From positions 1,172,366-1,236,365 of the forward strand of contig NZ_JAHKQR010000011.1 of the NCBI RefSeq assembly GCF_018860805.1: a stretch of DNA of 64,000 nucleotides. Direction: 5' to 3'. Below are positions 28,270-37,378 of the stretch, one piece after another. Made by a program: the position numbers and the translations under genes. The notes beneath the pieces were generated by a model. It worked only from the letters and a program-made list of their open reading frames with translations, had not been told where the DNA came from and did no database searches. This stretch comes from Aestuariibacter sp. A3R04. GTDB taxonomy: Bacteria; Pseudomonadota; Gammaproteobacteria; Enterobacterales; Alteromonadaceae. Every line of letters starts with the position of its first letter. The first letter of the stretch is position 1.

Positions 28270-29766
28270 TTATTTTTTCTTCCGCGTAACTTTACTTTCA
28301 TACCAACTGCGATTTTCCCGTGCCAGCAAACCAATGGAGTTTACCGGTCCCCACGTACCCGCCTGGTATGGCTCAGGTGGTTCATTACTTTGTTTCCACG
28401 CATCTAAAATAGAATCAACCCAAGACCAAGCTTGTTCTATTTCATCGCGGCGAACAAACAACGCCTGATTACCCAACATAACTTCTAGCAATAATTTTTC
28501 ATATGCATCGGGGATCCGCTCTTCACCAAACGCTTCAGAGAAGCTCAAATCGAGTTTTGACTTTTGTAAATCCATGGAGCCCGAACTGGTAAGACCCGGC
28601 ACCTTATTCATAACCGTGATTTCAACGCCTTCATCAGGCTGCAGACGAATAACCAGTTTGTTAGGTGGTAATTTCTGGAAACTGTCGCCGAACAAGTTAT
28701 GAGGCTGACGTTTAAAGTAGATCACAACCTCAGACACTTTCGTTGGCAAACGCTTACCGGTTCTAAGATAAAACGGCACGCCTGCCCAGCGCCAATTGTC
28801 GATGTCGACCTTAAGGGCGACAAACGTTTCAGTCTGGCTCTTCGTGTTGGCATCCTCTTCCTCTAGATAACCCGGTACTTCTTCGCCCTTGACAAAACCG
28901 GCCGTATACTGCCCTCTTACAGTAGATTCGTTAACGTTACTCATGTTAATCGGGCGCAGTGCTTTTAATACTTTCAGTTTTTCGTCCCGAATACTGTCTG
29001 CATCCAGTGTGGCTGGTGGCTCCATAGCAACCAGACTGAGAATTTGCAGCAGGTGATTTTGTACCATATCCCGCATTTGTCCGGCGTCATCAAAATAACC
29101 CCAGCGCCCCTCAATTCCCACTGATTCCGCCACGCTAATTTGCACGTGGTCAATGGAGTTGTGGTCCCAGTTAGTGGCAAATATTGAATTTGCAAATCGC
29201 AACGAAATAAGATTCAGAACTGTTTCTTTACCTAAGTAGTGGTCAATACGGTAAATTTGCGATTCGTTGAAATATTCCGAAACCTGATCATTGATAACCT
29301 TTGACGATTCAAGATCGTGGCCAATGGGTTTTTCAAGTACCACGCGAACAGAACTATCGATAATATTACAACTGTGTAAGCCGCGGCAGATGTCGCCATA
29401 AATGGCTGGCGGCGTCGCCAGGTAACACACCATTGTTCTATCGGCGTCTACTACGCCGTCAAAGACACAGTAACTTTCCATGTCTTTCATATCGACACGA
29501 ACGTAGCTCAAACGTGCTTCCAGACGAGCCCAGGTTTCTTCACAGGTTTTTTTATCACTGAATTTTTCAATATTGGCCCGCACTTCCTTGCGATAGGCTT
29601 CATCGGTCATTTCGTGACGCGCTACCCCGATAATCTTCGTATCAGGATGAATGAGTTCAGCTTTTTCCAGTTGATAGAGAGACGGCAACAGCTTCCGTCG
29701 TGACAGATCCCCCAGGGTGCCGAAAAGCACAAAATCACAGGGCTCAAAGGAATTATCCATTACCAT
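28270..29766 (-). CDS. zwf: Glucose-6-phosphate 1-dehydrogenase
   Basis: Oxidises glucose 6-phosphate to the lactone and makes NADPH. It has the coenzyme motif FVLFGTLGDLSRRKLLPSLY (about 12-31), the active-site RIDHYLGKETV with catalytic histidine (about 173-183) and the substrate block VVLEKPIGHD; 498 residues. The start is ATG 29766 with AAGG 9 bases before it; a second ATG lies two codons inside. It is the first gene of the Entner-Doudoroff operon, divergent from hexR. A HexR box sits about 100 bases upstream. Confidence 0.97.
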   Translation of the reverse strand: MVMDNSFEPCDFVLFGTLGDLSRRKLLPSLYQLEKAELIHPDTKIIGVARHEMTDEAYRKEVRANIEKFSDKKTCEETWARLEARLSYVRVDMKDMESYCVFDGVVDADRTMVCYLATPPAIYGDICRGLHSCNIIDSSVRVVLEKPIGHDLESSKVINDQVSEYFNESQIYRIDHYLGKETVLNLISLRFANSIFATNWDHNSIDHVQISVAESVGIEGRWGYFDDAGQMRDMVQNHLLQILSLVAMEPPATLDADSIRDEKLKVLKALRPINMSNVNESTVRGQYTAGFVKGEEVPGYLEEEDANTKSQTETFVALKVDIDNWRWAGVPFYLRTGKRLPTKVSEVVIYFKRQPHNLFGDSFQKLPPNKLVIRLQPDEGVEITVMNKVPGLTSSGSMDLQKSKLDLSFSEAFGEERIPDAYEKLLLEVMLGNQALFVRRDEIEQAWSWVDSILDAWKQSNEPPEPYQAGTWGPVNSIGLLARENRSWYESKVTRKKK

Positions 29767-29867
29767 AATTGTCGACCTTCTTAATGATAATCCGCAGAAA
29801 CAAAATGTCGGACAGGCAATACCTGCATCCTGTTCCCGTTGTTGTTAGCACATAGTTAACACTAAAT

Positions 29868-29882
29868 GTAGTAAAATTACAA
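29868..29882. promoter_or_regulatory. HexR box upstream of zwf
   Basis: TGTAGTAAAATTACA fits every position of the HexR palindrome TGTARTWWWAYTACA known from Shewanella and other gammaproteobacteria. It lies about 100 bases before zwf in the zwf/hexR divergent region, where HexR would repress zwf-pgl-edd-glk-eda until KDPG accumulates. The coordinates may be off by one base. Confidence 0.85.
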
Positions 29883-29950
29883 CTTGCTTCGTTTATATAT
29901 AAATAAAGGGGCATTTTTTGTCTGAATACCCCCTGTTTTGTCGTTTCTCT

Positions 29951-29965
29951 TGTCAAAAAATTACA
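29951..29965. promoter_or_regulatory. Second HexR-like box, next to the hexR promoter
   Basis: TGTCAAAAAATTACA matches 13 of 15 HexR consensus positions. It lies 6 bases upstream of the likely hexR -35, so autoregulation is plausible (inference). Confidence 0.5.
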
Positions 29966-29971
29966 TTTTTC

Positions 29972-29999
29972 TTGTCACCCGTGACACATTGCGTAATAT
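29972..29999 (+). promoter_or_regulatory. Likely hexR promoter, overlapped by a TGTCAC-CC-GTGACA palindrome
   Basis: TTGTCA, 16 bases, then TAATAT form a good sigma-70 type promoter about 50 bases before the hexR start. A palindrome with perfect 6-bp arms (29973-29986) covers the -35 and part of the spacer. Confidence 0.6.
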
Positions 30000-30047
30000 A
30001 GAGAACCAGAATGACAATAACCTTACCCTATTATTTGTTATATCCGT

Positions 30048-30896
30048 ATGAATATTCTTGAAAAAATTACACAAAACAAAACGGCTTTCAGCAAGTCTGA
30101 ACGCAAAGTAGCAGAAGTGATCCTGGCAAATCCACAAACAGCCATTCACTCCAGTATAGCAACCCTGGCAAAAATGTCGGATGTCAGCGAACCGACGGTA
30201 AACCGGTTTTGTCGTCGCTTGGACACTAAGGGGTTTCCCGATTTTAAACTCCATCTGGCCCAAAGCCTCGCCAATGGTACGCCTTACGTAAACCGTCACG
30301 TGGATGAAAGTGATGGTCCTGGCGAATACACCAACAAAATATTTGAATCTACCATGGCATCGCTTGAAGTTGCGAAGCAATCTATTGATGTTGCCACCGT
30401 CAACCGTGTGGTCGATTTGTTAACCCAGGCACAGAAAATTTCGTTTTTTGGTTTAGGGGCATCGGCTTCTGTTGCCCATGATGCCTTAAACAAGTTTTTC
30501 CGATTCAATGTGCCCGTGGTGTACTTCGAAGATATCCTTATGCAGCGCATGAGTTGCATGAACTGTTCAGACGGTGACGTTGTAGTGCTGATATCACACA
30601 CCGGACGTACCAAAAGCCTGGTAGAAATTGCACAGATCGCCAAAAGCAATGACGCTACAGTAGTTGGCATTACGTCAGCGGACAGCCCACTGGCAAAAGA
30701 ATGCACTCATGTATTGTCTCTGGAAGTCCCTGAGGATACCGATATGTACATGCCCATGGCCTCCCGGATTGCCCAGCTTACCCTCATCGATGTGCTGGCA
30801 ACGGGCTTTACGTTGCGTCGGGGCAATAAATTCAGAGAGAATCTGAAGCGGGTAAAAGATACACTGCGCGGCTCCCGCTACGACAAACGCGACTAG
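30048..30896 (+). CDS. hexR: HexR family transcriptional regulator (RpiR type)
   Basis: Repressor or dual regulator of central carbon genes that responds to KDPG. An N-terminal helix-turn-helix domain of the RpiR family (1-77, with SKSERKVAEVI and DVSEPTVNRFCRRL) is followed by a SIS sugar-phosphate-binding domain (about 120-255, FFGLGASASVAHDAL and LISHTGRTKSLVEIA). The length of 282 is normal. It is divergent from zwf and upstream of pyk. HexR-type boxes lie on both sides, so the gene sits in the middle of its own regulon. Confidence 0.95.
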   Translation: MNILEKITQNKTAFSKSERKVAEVILANPQTAIHSSIATLAKMSDVSEPTVNRFCRRLDTKGFPDFKLHLAQSLANGTPYVNRHVDESDGPGEYTNKIFESTMASLEVAKQSIDVATVNRVVDLLTQAQKISFFGLGASASVAHDALNKFFRFNVPVVYFEDILMQRMSCMNCSDGDVVVLISHTGRTKSLVEIAQIAKSNDATVVGITSADSPLAKECTHVLSLEVPEDTDMYMPMASRIAQLTLIDVLATGFTLRRGNKFRENLKRVKDTLRGSRYDKRD

Positions 30897-30963
30897 TTTT
30901 GTCGCCCCTTTATACTTTAATGCCGCCAACTGAGCGGCTTGTATATTACCCTTGTCTTCCATT

Positions 30964-30984
30964 GTTACTGGTAAGTCCAGTAAC
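30964..30984. promoter_or_regulatory. Inverted repeat between hexR and pyk
   Basis: GTTACTGG TAAGT CCAGTAAC has perfect 8-bp arms. An A run, not a T run, follows on the plus strand, so it does not fit an intrinsic terminator for hexR. It lies 26 bases before a likely pyk -35 and could be an operator. Confidence 0.4.
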
Positions 30985-31010
30985 AAAAAAACTTTCTAAG
31001 ATTCACATTA

Positions 31011-31047
31011 TTGTCAGATTGCACTACTATTCTGTAATAAAATTACG
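31011..31047 (+). promoter_or_regulatory. pyk promoter with overlapping HexR box
   Basis: TTGTCA (31011-31016), an 18-base spacer and TAATAA (31035-31040) form a plausible promoter. TGTAATAAAATTACG (31033-31047) matches the HexR palindrome at 14 of 15 positions and covers the -10. Bound HexR should therefore block this promoter (inference). Confidence 0.7.
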
Positions 31048-31148
31048 TAAAGCCATTACAACAACAGAGTGAACGCATTTTCATCACTGTTGTCTTAAAA
31101 GACTGATACATTCCTTTAACGACGAAATAAATAAAGTGACCTATTACT

Positions 31149-32585
31149 ATGACTAGAAGAACAAAGATACTTGCCACACTAGGACCCGCAACTGATACCC
31201 TGGAAATGATAGAGGCAATTATCGCTGCCGGCGCCAACGTCGTCCGCATGAATTTTTCACACGGTCAAGCCGAAGATCACATTGAGCGTGCGCGCAAAGT
31301 ACGTCAAGCGGCGAAGAACCTCAATAAGTATGTTGCTATTTTAGGGGACCTGCAAGGTCCCAAGATTCGCGTTGCGCGTTTCAAGGAAGGTGCCGTAGAA
31401 CTGGCTGTGGGTGCCCCCTTCATTCTCGATGCGGAACTCGGTAAGGAAGAAGGCGACATCAATACTGTAGGCATAGACTACAAAGCCTTGCCTGACGACG
31501 TAAACGCCGGTGATATTCTCCTTCTTGACGACGGCCGAATTCAACTTGAAGTTACCGAAGTCGTTGATCGCAAAGTACATACTGTTGTTACGGTAGGCGG
31601 CAAACTGTCTAACAATAAGGGCATCAACCGCCAAGGCGGCGGCCTTTCTGCAGAAGCGCTGACCCAAAAAGACAAAGAAGACATAAAAACCGCTGCAAAA
31701 ATTGGTGTTGATTACCTTGCCGTTTCCTTCCCCCGTAGTGGTGCGGACTTAAACTACGCCCGCGAGCTTGCACAAGCTGCGGGATGTCACGCCCTTATTT
31801 GTGCAAAGGTTGAACGCGCAGAAGCGGTAGCCACAGATGAAGCTATCGACGATATCATCAATGCTTCCGATGCCGTTATGGTTGCCCGCGGAGACTTAGG
31901 AGTAGAAATTGGCGATGCCGAGCTGGTGGGTAAGCAGAAGAAACTCATTTCTCGCTCCCGTCAATTGAATAAAGTGGTGATTACCGCTACGCAAATGATG
32001 GAGTCCATGATTAATAGCCCCATGCCTACCCGTGCGGAAGTCATGGATGTTGCCAATGCCGTACTCGATGGTACTGATGCGGTCATGTTGTCAGCCGAAA
32101 CTGCGGCAGGTAGCTTCCCCGTTGAAACGGTGAAAGCTATGGCGCGAGTATGTGAGGGCGCGGAAACGCACCCAAGTATTAAGTTGTCTAAGCACCGTAT
32201 GGATGACATGTTTTCCACGGTAAGCGAAACTATTGCTTTGTCAGCGGTATATGCGGCAAATCACCTGCCGAGCATTAAAGCCATCGTCGCACTGACAGAA
32301 AGCGGTAACACACCGAAACTTATGTCGCGGATCACCACATCACTGCCCATTATCGCCATGTCAAGACATGATTCCACGCTTAACAGCATGGCGTTATACC
32401 GCGGTGTTAAACCCGTATTCTTTGATTCGCGAGACAGTGAACCAGGTCAGCTAAAACGCGACACGATGGAAGCTCTGAAGGCCATTGGTTTGGTTGAGGA
32501 AGGCGACAACGTCATCATGACTTACGGTGATGAAATGGAAAAAATTGGCGCCACTAACGCGCTAAAAATTGTCCAGGTTGATTAA
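31149..32585 (+). CDS. pyk: Pyruvate kinase
   Basis: Transfers phosphate from phosphoenolpyruvate to ADP. Motifs are [26 protein letters not shown] (about 32-40), the catalytic lysine block [24 protein letters not shown] and ATQMMESMI with [27 protein letters not shown]. It has 478 residues, with a C-terminal regulatory domain, and resembles PykA of E. coli more than PykF in its opening residues. A HexR box covers the promoter and a terminator follows. It takes over the product line of Eda and GapA. Confidence 0.96.
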   Translation: MTRRTKILATLGPATDTLEMIEAIIAAGANVVRMNFSHGQAEDHIERARKVRQAAKNLNKYVAILGDLQGPKIRVARFKEGAVELAVGAPFILDAELGKEEGDINTVGIDYKALPDDVNAGDILLLDDGRIQLEVTEVVDRKVHTVVTVGGKLSNNKGINRQGGGLSAEALTQKDKEDIKTAAKIGVDYLAVSFPRSGADLNYARELAQAAGCHALICAKVERAEAVATDEAIDDIINASDAVMVARGDLGVEIGDAELVGKQKKLISRSRQLNKVVITATQMMESMINSPMPTRAEVMDVANAVLDGTDAVMLSAETAAGSFPVETVKAMARVCEGAETHPSIKLSKHRMDDMFSTVSETIALSAVYAANHLPSIKAIVALTESGNTPKLMSRITTSLPIIAMSRHDSTLNSMALYRGVKPVFFDSRDSEPGQLKRDTMEALKAIGLVEEGDNVIMTYGDEMEKIGATNALKIVQVD

Positions 32586-32616
32586 TCGCCCATTACAGGC
32601 AGTTACGTCTTTCTAG

Positions 32617-32641
32617 AAAAGGGGCTTACGCCCCTTTTTTG
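32617..32641 (+). terminator. Terminator of pyk
   Basis: AAAAGGGGC and GCCCCTTTT pair around TTAC and are followed by T residues, about 30 bases after the pyk stop. Confidence 0.9.
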
Positions 32642-32695
32642 TATTGTTAGCCAGCTATTTTACTGCTGACAGTAATGGGCTGCATATCTCCCAAC

Positions 32696-33247
32696 CTATT
32701 CCCATCGGGTAAAATAATCAGAAGGCGCCAGCGCCGGTTTATCAATGGAGGGAATAGCCGGTGTACCAAGGTAAAGGAAACCTATAATTTCATCTTCTTC
32801 CGCGAGTTCAAATGCGCGCCGCACCACGTCACAATGAGCGTATGCTCCCGTTCGCCAAATGCCGTTAAACCCTTGGGCCTGAGCCGCCATTTGCATCGCC
32901 ATAACCGCACAGGATGCCGAAGCGATTTGCTCAACCCGTGGCACTTTTTCATGTTCCCTATAACAAGCGATAGCAACAATCACCATAGGCGCCCTTAGGG
33001 GTAACTGAATTGCCCGTTCAATTTCTTTTTGTGACCTGTCGTTTTCAATCGCTGACCGTTCAAAAATCGCGCCTAGTTCCGTTAACCCTTTTCCCTGACA
33101 AACTACGAAGCGCCATGGCGTAAGCCCCGCGTGGTCGGGGACTCTCAGTGCCGCACGCATAATATTATCCAATGATATACCGTCGGGCGCTGGGGCCTGC
33201 AGACGAGCCTGAGACTGACGATTAAGTAAAAGTGACAATGCGTCCAA
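32696..33247 (-). CDS. ydjA: YdjA-like nitroreductase family protein
   Basis: A 183-residue flavin (FMN) reductase of the small YdjA type. It shows RQSQARLQAPAPDG, RVPDHAGLTPWRFVVCQGKG (about 36-55), AAQAQGFNGIWRTGAYAH and a C-terminal GFLYLGTP, all typical. The physiological substrate is unknown. The start is TTG 33247, supported by AGGAG 7 bases upstream; no suitable ATG lies near. It is a single-gene unit downstream of a DoxX gene on the same strand. Confidence 0.9.
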   Translation of the reverse strand: MDALSLLLNRQSQARLQAPAPDGISLDNIMRAALRVPDHAGLTPWRFVVCQGKGLTELGAIFERSAIENDRSQKEIERAIQLPLRAPMVIVAIACYREHEKVPRVEQIASASCAVMAMQMAAQAQGFNGIWRTGAYAHCDVVRRAFELAEEDEIIGFLYLGTPAIPSIDKPALAPSDYFTRWE

Positions 33248-33353
33248 GACAACTCTCCTGTTAACACAACTAGCGTCGCCCTAGAGGGCGTATAACATAT
33301 ACACGTTCGCGTAACTAAGACTATCCTACTTTCGAAGACGTAAAAAAACCATC

Positions 33354-33962
33354 CTATTTTGCTATTAAACGGGAGAACCAATAGTCGACGCTTACAAACC
33401 GACCTCCACCATACAAGCACAACACGAACAACATAATAAAGTAGGTGGCCGCGAATTCGATGCCATTGTTGAGAATAACGAACTTACCACTTGCTGTAAG
33501 CCATTCTATGTATCCGTGTTCAGCGAGTATTTGATTCGCCGCATTGAGTTTCTCTGGCGCCGACATCACAGTTTCGTTTAGCAAAATCGTCCCGTCGGCC
33601 AACCAGCTACTGGCATCAGCAATAGCAGGCCAACCGTGCTGCCAATGTACAGTAACAGCTGCCACTGCCATGGTTAGCATAAGAGGGATGCTGGTTAGCC
33701 TGGTAATAAAGCCCAACCCGATAAAAACACCGCCCACAAGCTCTGCAGCGATGGCCATGGAAGCGAGTAATACAGGAAAAGGAAGGCCCAACCCCCAGTC
33801 TGAATTACCAAACCAAGCCACCGTATTATCAAAGGCGCTATATTTGTTCCAACCCGCCTGCACCATTACAGGTGCAAGATATAACCTTATCAGTAACAGG
33901 GGTACCCCATCAGCCAGTACTAATTTCTTTTTAAACGACGTCCAGTAATGCCACATCGACAT
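33354..33962 (-). CDS. DoxX family membrane protein
   Basis: A 202-residue inner-membrane protein with four hydrophobic helices. LLLIRLYLAPVMVQAGWNKY and ELVGGVFIGLGFITRL identify the DoxX family. A soluble loop of about 45 residues separates the third and fourth helices. DoxX proteins are linked in some bacteria to quinone or thiol redox stress, but the role here is unknown. A second, smaller DoxX-like gene is at 47.4 kb. The short CGCCC/GGGCG hairpin at about 33276-33291 lies in the gap before ydjA. Confidence 0.87.
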   Translation of the reverse strand: MSMWHYWTSFKKKLVLADGVPLLLIRLYLAPVMVQAGWNKYSAFDNTVAWFGNSDWGLGLPFPVLLASMAIAAELVGGVFIGLGFITRLTSIPLMLTMAVAAVTVHWQHGWPAIADASSWLADGTILLNETVMSAPEKLNAANQILAEHGYIEWLTASGKFVILNNGIEFAATYFIMLFVLCLYGGGRFVSVDYWFSRLIAK

Positions 33963-34147
33963 GTTTATTCTCCGCAGTGTTTTGTGTTAAGACCTTATCA
34001 AAAGAGCTTTCCTTTCATTTTTTTAGTTCTTGTTACTTCCGCACTGACACGGTTCGCGGTATCTTACAATTCATTACAATTTAATTTCGCGTTCCGCCAT
34101 GGTTTAGTTACCATACAAGAAATACATAACCCGAGGTAGTAAGTTAT

Positions 34148-36007
34148 ATGACGGCTAGTAGAAGCTGGACGAAGTCGCTTTTTATCGGACTATGGAGTGT
34201 CCTAAATTTTTCCAGAAAACTGCTTTTTAACTTTATTTTCCTGTTAATTGTTATCGCGTTAATTATTGCGATCAGCAATAGTGACGATCCTGTCAACGTT
34301 AAACCTGGAAGCGCGCTTTTACTGCAATTGAATGGAAACCTTGTCATTCAGAAAGAACAAGTCGATCCCTTTGCGCAATTTATGCAGGAAGCATTTGGCG
34401 ATGAGCCTGAAAATCCGGAAGTTCTGGTACGAGATGTTGAAAAGGTGTTAAGTAACGCTAAACAAGACAGCCGAATTAAAGCTCTTATACTGGATTTATC
34501 CGGCTTGCGAGGCGGAGGCCTGGACAAGCTGAGACGGGTAGCCGAGGCTCTGGACGATTTTAAACAGGAAAAACCCATTTACGCCATAGGAGACTACTAT
34601 AGCCAGAATCAGTATTATCTGGCCGCACATGCAGATCACATCTATCTGAACCCTATGGGTAACGTGATGTTTGAAGGTTATGGACATTTTGGTCTTTACT
34701 TTAAAGACATGCTCGACAAATTGCGCATTACCACGCACATTTTTCGCGTTGGTACTTACAAATCTGCGGTAGAGCCCTATATCCGCAACGACATGTCTGA
34801 TGCTGCAAAAGAAGCGAACAAATTATGGCTGGATGAGTATTGGGAACAGTACAAAGCAGATGTTGCCGCAGCACGTGGGGTCGATGTCGATAATTTTGAC
34901 GAAACACTGGATTCTCTGCTCACTAAATTTGATGAAGCCGGCTCAGACTTTGCCCAATATTCACTGCAAAACGGTTGGGTTGATGCGTTGAAAACCCGGG
35001 AAGAAGTGAGACAGGAACTTGTCGGCTTAGTAGGCAGCAGTGACGACGAAATGGGCGTTAACGTAACTACTTTTAATACGTATTTGAAAGTGCTTTCGCC
35101 CCCCCTACCGAAATTGAAAAACGACAAAGACAAAATCGCCATAATTGTAGCTAAAGGTGAAATTTTCGATGGCAATCAACCTCAGGGAACAATTGGTGGT
35201 GAAAGCACTGCACGACTACTGCGCAAAGCGAGAAAAGATAAAGCCGTAAAAGCTGTGGTGCTTGAGGTAGACTCTCCCGGCGGTAGCTCTTTTGCGTCTG
35301 AAATTATTCGCCAAGAAGTTCTAGAGCTTCAAAAAGCTGGCAAACCGGTAATTGTATCCATGGGAACTTACGCAGCATCCGGTGGTTACTGGTTCTCCGC
35401 ACCGGCAGATAAAATCTACGCATCACCAAGTACTGTCACAGGTTCCATTGGCGTGTTTGGAATGTTCTTAACCTTCGAAGATACTATGGATTACATCGGT
35501 ATTCATACTGACGGCGTTGCCTCAACGGACGTAGCAGGTCTGTCTCCGTTCAGAGAACTTGATCCGCGTTTTGGTGCCATCCTTCAACGCAATGTAGAAA
35601 CGGCTTATACCCAATTTATTACGATGGTGGCTAAGCACCGCAACATGACACCAGAAGCTGTAGACAAGATTGCACAAGGTCGCGTATGGCTGGGCTCACA
35701 AGCTTTAAAATTAGGTTTGGTTGACGAGTTGGGAGACATCAACGACGCTATTGCTGGCGCAGCTGAAATCGCCGGCTTAGAGGATTACGATACCTATTAC
35801 GTTGAACGCACATTGTCTCCTCAGGAACAATTCTGGAAGGAATTCTTCGGCCAGGCTTTGATATGGGGCGTGAAAATGCAATTCGTTGACAGCGACAGCC
35901 ATCTGCTAAAAATGGTGAAAAATGTGTTGGCTGAAGCCAGCCAGATGACTAAGTTGAACGATCCAAACGGCGTCTACACGCTGTGTCTGCAGTGTGAGGT
36001 AATATAG
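34148..36007 (+). CDS. sppA: Signal peptide peptidase SppA, long (67K) type
   Basis: A membrane-bound serine protease that degrades cleaved signal peptides in the periplasm. One N-terminal membrane anchor (about 19-45) is followed by two tandem peptidase S49 domains. The general-base lysine is in VGTYKSAVEPYIRNDMS of the first domain and the catalytic serine in GTYAASGGYWFSAPADKIYA of the second, as in the E. coli enzyme. The 619 residues fit the 67K type. sprT follows 8 bases after the stop, so the two may share a transcript. Confidence 0.95.
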   Translation: MTASRSWTKSLFIGLWSVLNFSRKLLFNFIFLLIVIALIIAISNSDDPVNVKPGSALLLQLNGNLVIQKEQVDPFAQFMQEAFGDEPENPEVLVRDVEKVLSNAKQDSRIKALILDLSGLRGGGLDKLRRVAEALDDFKQEKPIYAIGDYYSQNQYYLAAHADHIYLNPMGNVMFEGYGHFGLYFKDMLDKLRITTHIFRVGTYKSAVEPYIRNDMSDAAKEANKLWLDEYWEQYKADVAAARGVDVDNFDETLDSLLTKFDEAGSDFAQYSLQNGWVDALKTREEVRQELVGLVGSSDDEMGVNVTTFNTYLKVLSPPLPKLKNDKDKIAIIVAKGEIFDGNQPQGTIGGESTARLLRKARKDKAVKAVVLEVDSPGGSSFASEIIRQEVLELQKAGKPVIVSMGTYAASGGYWFSAPADKIYASPSTVTGSIGVFGMFLTFEDTMDYIGIHTDGVASTDVAGLSPFRELDPRFGAILQRNVETAYTQFITMVAKHRNMTPEAVDKIAQGRVWLGSQALKLGLVDELGDINDAIAGAAEIAGLEDYDTYYVERTLSPQEQFWKEFFGQALIWGVKMQFVDSDSHLLKMVKNVLAEASQMTKLNDPNGVYTLCLQCEVI

Positions 36008-36015
36008 TCCGTTAA

Positions 36016-36495
36016 ATGATAACGCAGGAAGACAAGCAGGCGGTAAAAGACGAAGTTTACCGCCTTTATCACATCGCCGAGACCAAATTGCAACGCCCTT
36101 TTCCTTTACCCGCGGTAACTTTTAGAAAAAGTGGCAGAAACGCTGGTACCGCATTTTTACAACAAAACAGGGTTAATTTTAACCCTGTTTTATTTACCCA
36201 CAATGCCGACGCTTTTATAACTAATGTTATTCCACACGAAGTCTGTCATTTACTTACCTATCAGCTACACGGTCGCGTAAGACCTCACGGTGTAGAATGG
36301 CAATCCTTAATGCGAGGCCTGTTTAACGCACAACCGTCCACTACACATAACTTCGACCTGACTACACTACAACTCAATACCGTGATCTATCGCTGTAATT
36401 GCGGTGACATTCCGCTGAGCATTCGCAGGCATAATAAAGTACTTAAAGGTATGCAATACCGGTGTAAGCGATGCCAACAAATCCTAACGCGTTAA
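36016..36495 (+). CDS. sprT: SprT family zinc metallopeptidase
   Basis: A 159-residue SprT-like protein. The zinc motif IPHEVCHLL (HExxH, about 75-83) is followed by the HGRVRPHG.EW block. A C-terminal zinc ribbon has CNCG and YRCKRCQQIL. The family is related to the eukaryotic Spartan protease; its bacterial role is poorly known. No signal peptide is seen. It directly follows sppA. Confidence 0.9.
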   Translation: MITQEDKQAVKDEVYRLYHIAETKLQRPFPLPAVTFRKSGRNAGTAFLQQNRVNFNPVLFTHNADAFITNVIPHEVCHLLTYQLHGRVRPHGVEWQSLMRGLFNAQPSTTHNFDLTTLQLNTVIYRCNCGDIPLSIRRHNKVLKGMQYRCKRCQQILTR

Positions 36496-36547
36496 CAGTT
36501 TTCGCAGTGTTTTCGCCAAGCAACATGCCGGGTGTTTCAGGCAAGAT

Positions 36548-37378
36548 CTACTTCGAGGAATGCTCGTTGAAAGGCTGTAGTAGCAAGGCCAGTACTCCCG
36601 TGTTTTCTTTTCTCGCTGGCACGTCCTTTTGACCCACTGGCAAAGTTTCATCGCTGTAATGTGCCCGGGGCGTAAAACTGTTAAACAACCTGTCCCAACA
36701 AGATACACTAAAGCCAAAATTGGAGTTTGATTCAGCTTTATCCTGGCTGTGGTGAATGCGATGCACCCTTTGGGTGATCAGCAACCAACTGAGTTTTTCA
36801 TCCCATTTTTGGGGCAAACGTATGTTGGCGTGGTTGAACAAGGCAAACCCATTTAAGGCCACTTCGAAAATCACAATGGCTACAGCCGGTATACCGAATA
36901 GCACCACAGCAGCCGCTTTTATAGCTAGACTAATTGCTATTTCTACCGGGTGAAAGCGCAAACCAGTAGTTGTGTCGACATGGCTATCTGCATGATGCAT
37001 TTTGTGAAAACGCCACAATATCGGAATAGTGTGAAAGAATCTGTGCTGCCAATAGATAACCATATCGAGTAATAAAATGCACAATGCAATAACTGCAATG
37101 TGCTCTGGACCGGATCCAGGTGACTCAACCACGTCCATTTTTATTGCATTGAAAAGCCCCACACCTTCGCGTTGTGCCCACATTGAAACACCCACAAGAG
37201 TTGTCGGCAATAGTGACCGCGATACCAAAGCGCCTATTATCACCATTGACAAATTTCCTGGCCACCGATCTTTTCGACTCAGCAAGGGATGTCTGGCTGG
37301 CATTAATGCTTCCAGCACGGCCATACAAGTAAATACGCCTAGAAAAACGGTTAAACGCACTAAAATTGTGTTATCCAC
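36548..37378 (-). CDS. Sterol desaturase/fatty acid hydroxylase family protein
   Basis: A 276-residue integral membrane di-iron enzyme. The histidine boxes are HRFFH (about 119-123), HKMHHAD (about 132-138), FNHAN and HRIHHS (about 216-221). Four or more hydrophobic helices surround them. Such enzymes hydroxylate or desaturate lipids or alkyl chains; the substrate is unknown. The GTG start shares one base with the stop of the preceding phosphatidyltransferase gene (TAGTG). It is the last gene of the eight-gene operon and adds a lipid-oxidation step to an uptake system. Confidence 0.88.
   Translation of the reverse strand: MDNTILVRLTVFLGVFTCMAVLEALMPARHPLLSRKDRWPGNLSMVIIGALVSRSLLPTTLVGVSMWAQREGVGLFNAIKMDVVESPGSGPEHIAVIALCILLLDMVIYWQHRFFHTIPILWRFHKMHHADSHVDTTTGLRFHPVEIAISLAIKAAAVVLFGIPAVAIVIFEVALNGFALFNHANIRLPQKWDEKLSWLLITQRVHRIHHSQDKAESNSNFGFSVSCWDRLFNSFTPRAHYSDETLPVGQKDVPARKENTGVLALLLQPFNEHSSK

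Noticed and set aside
29753..30380. Two minus-strand open frames covering the zwf/hexR gap and the 5' part of hexR
   Set aside because: They cover promoter elements and HexR boxes and have no family features; chance frames.
33276..33291. CGCCC-TAGA-GGGCG hairpin as terminator of the DoxX gene
   Set aside because: The stem is 5 bp with no T run on the relevant strand; kept only as a remark in the DoxX entry.
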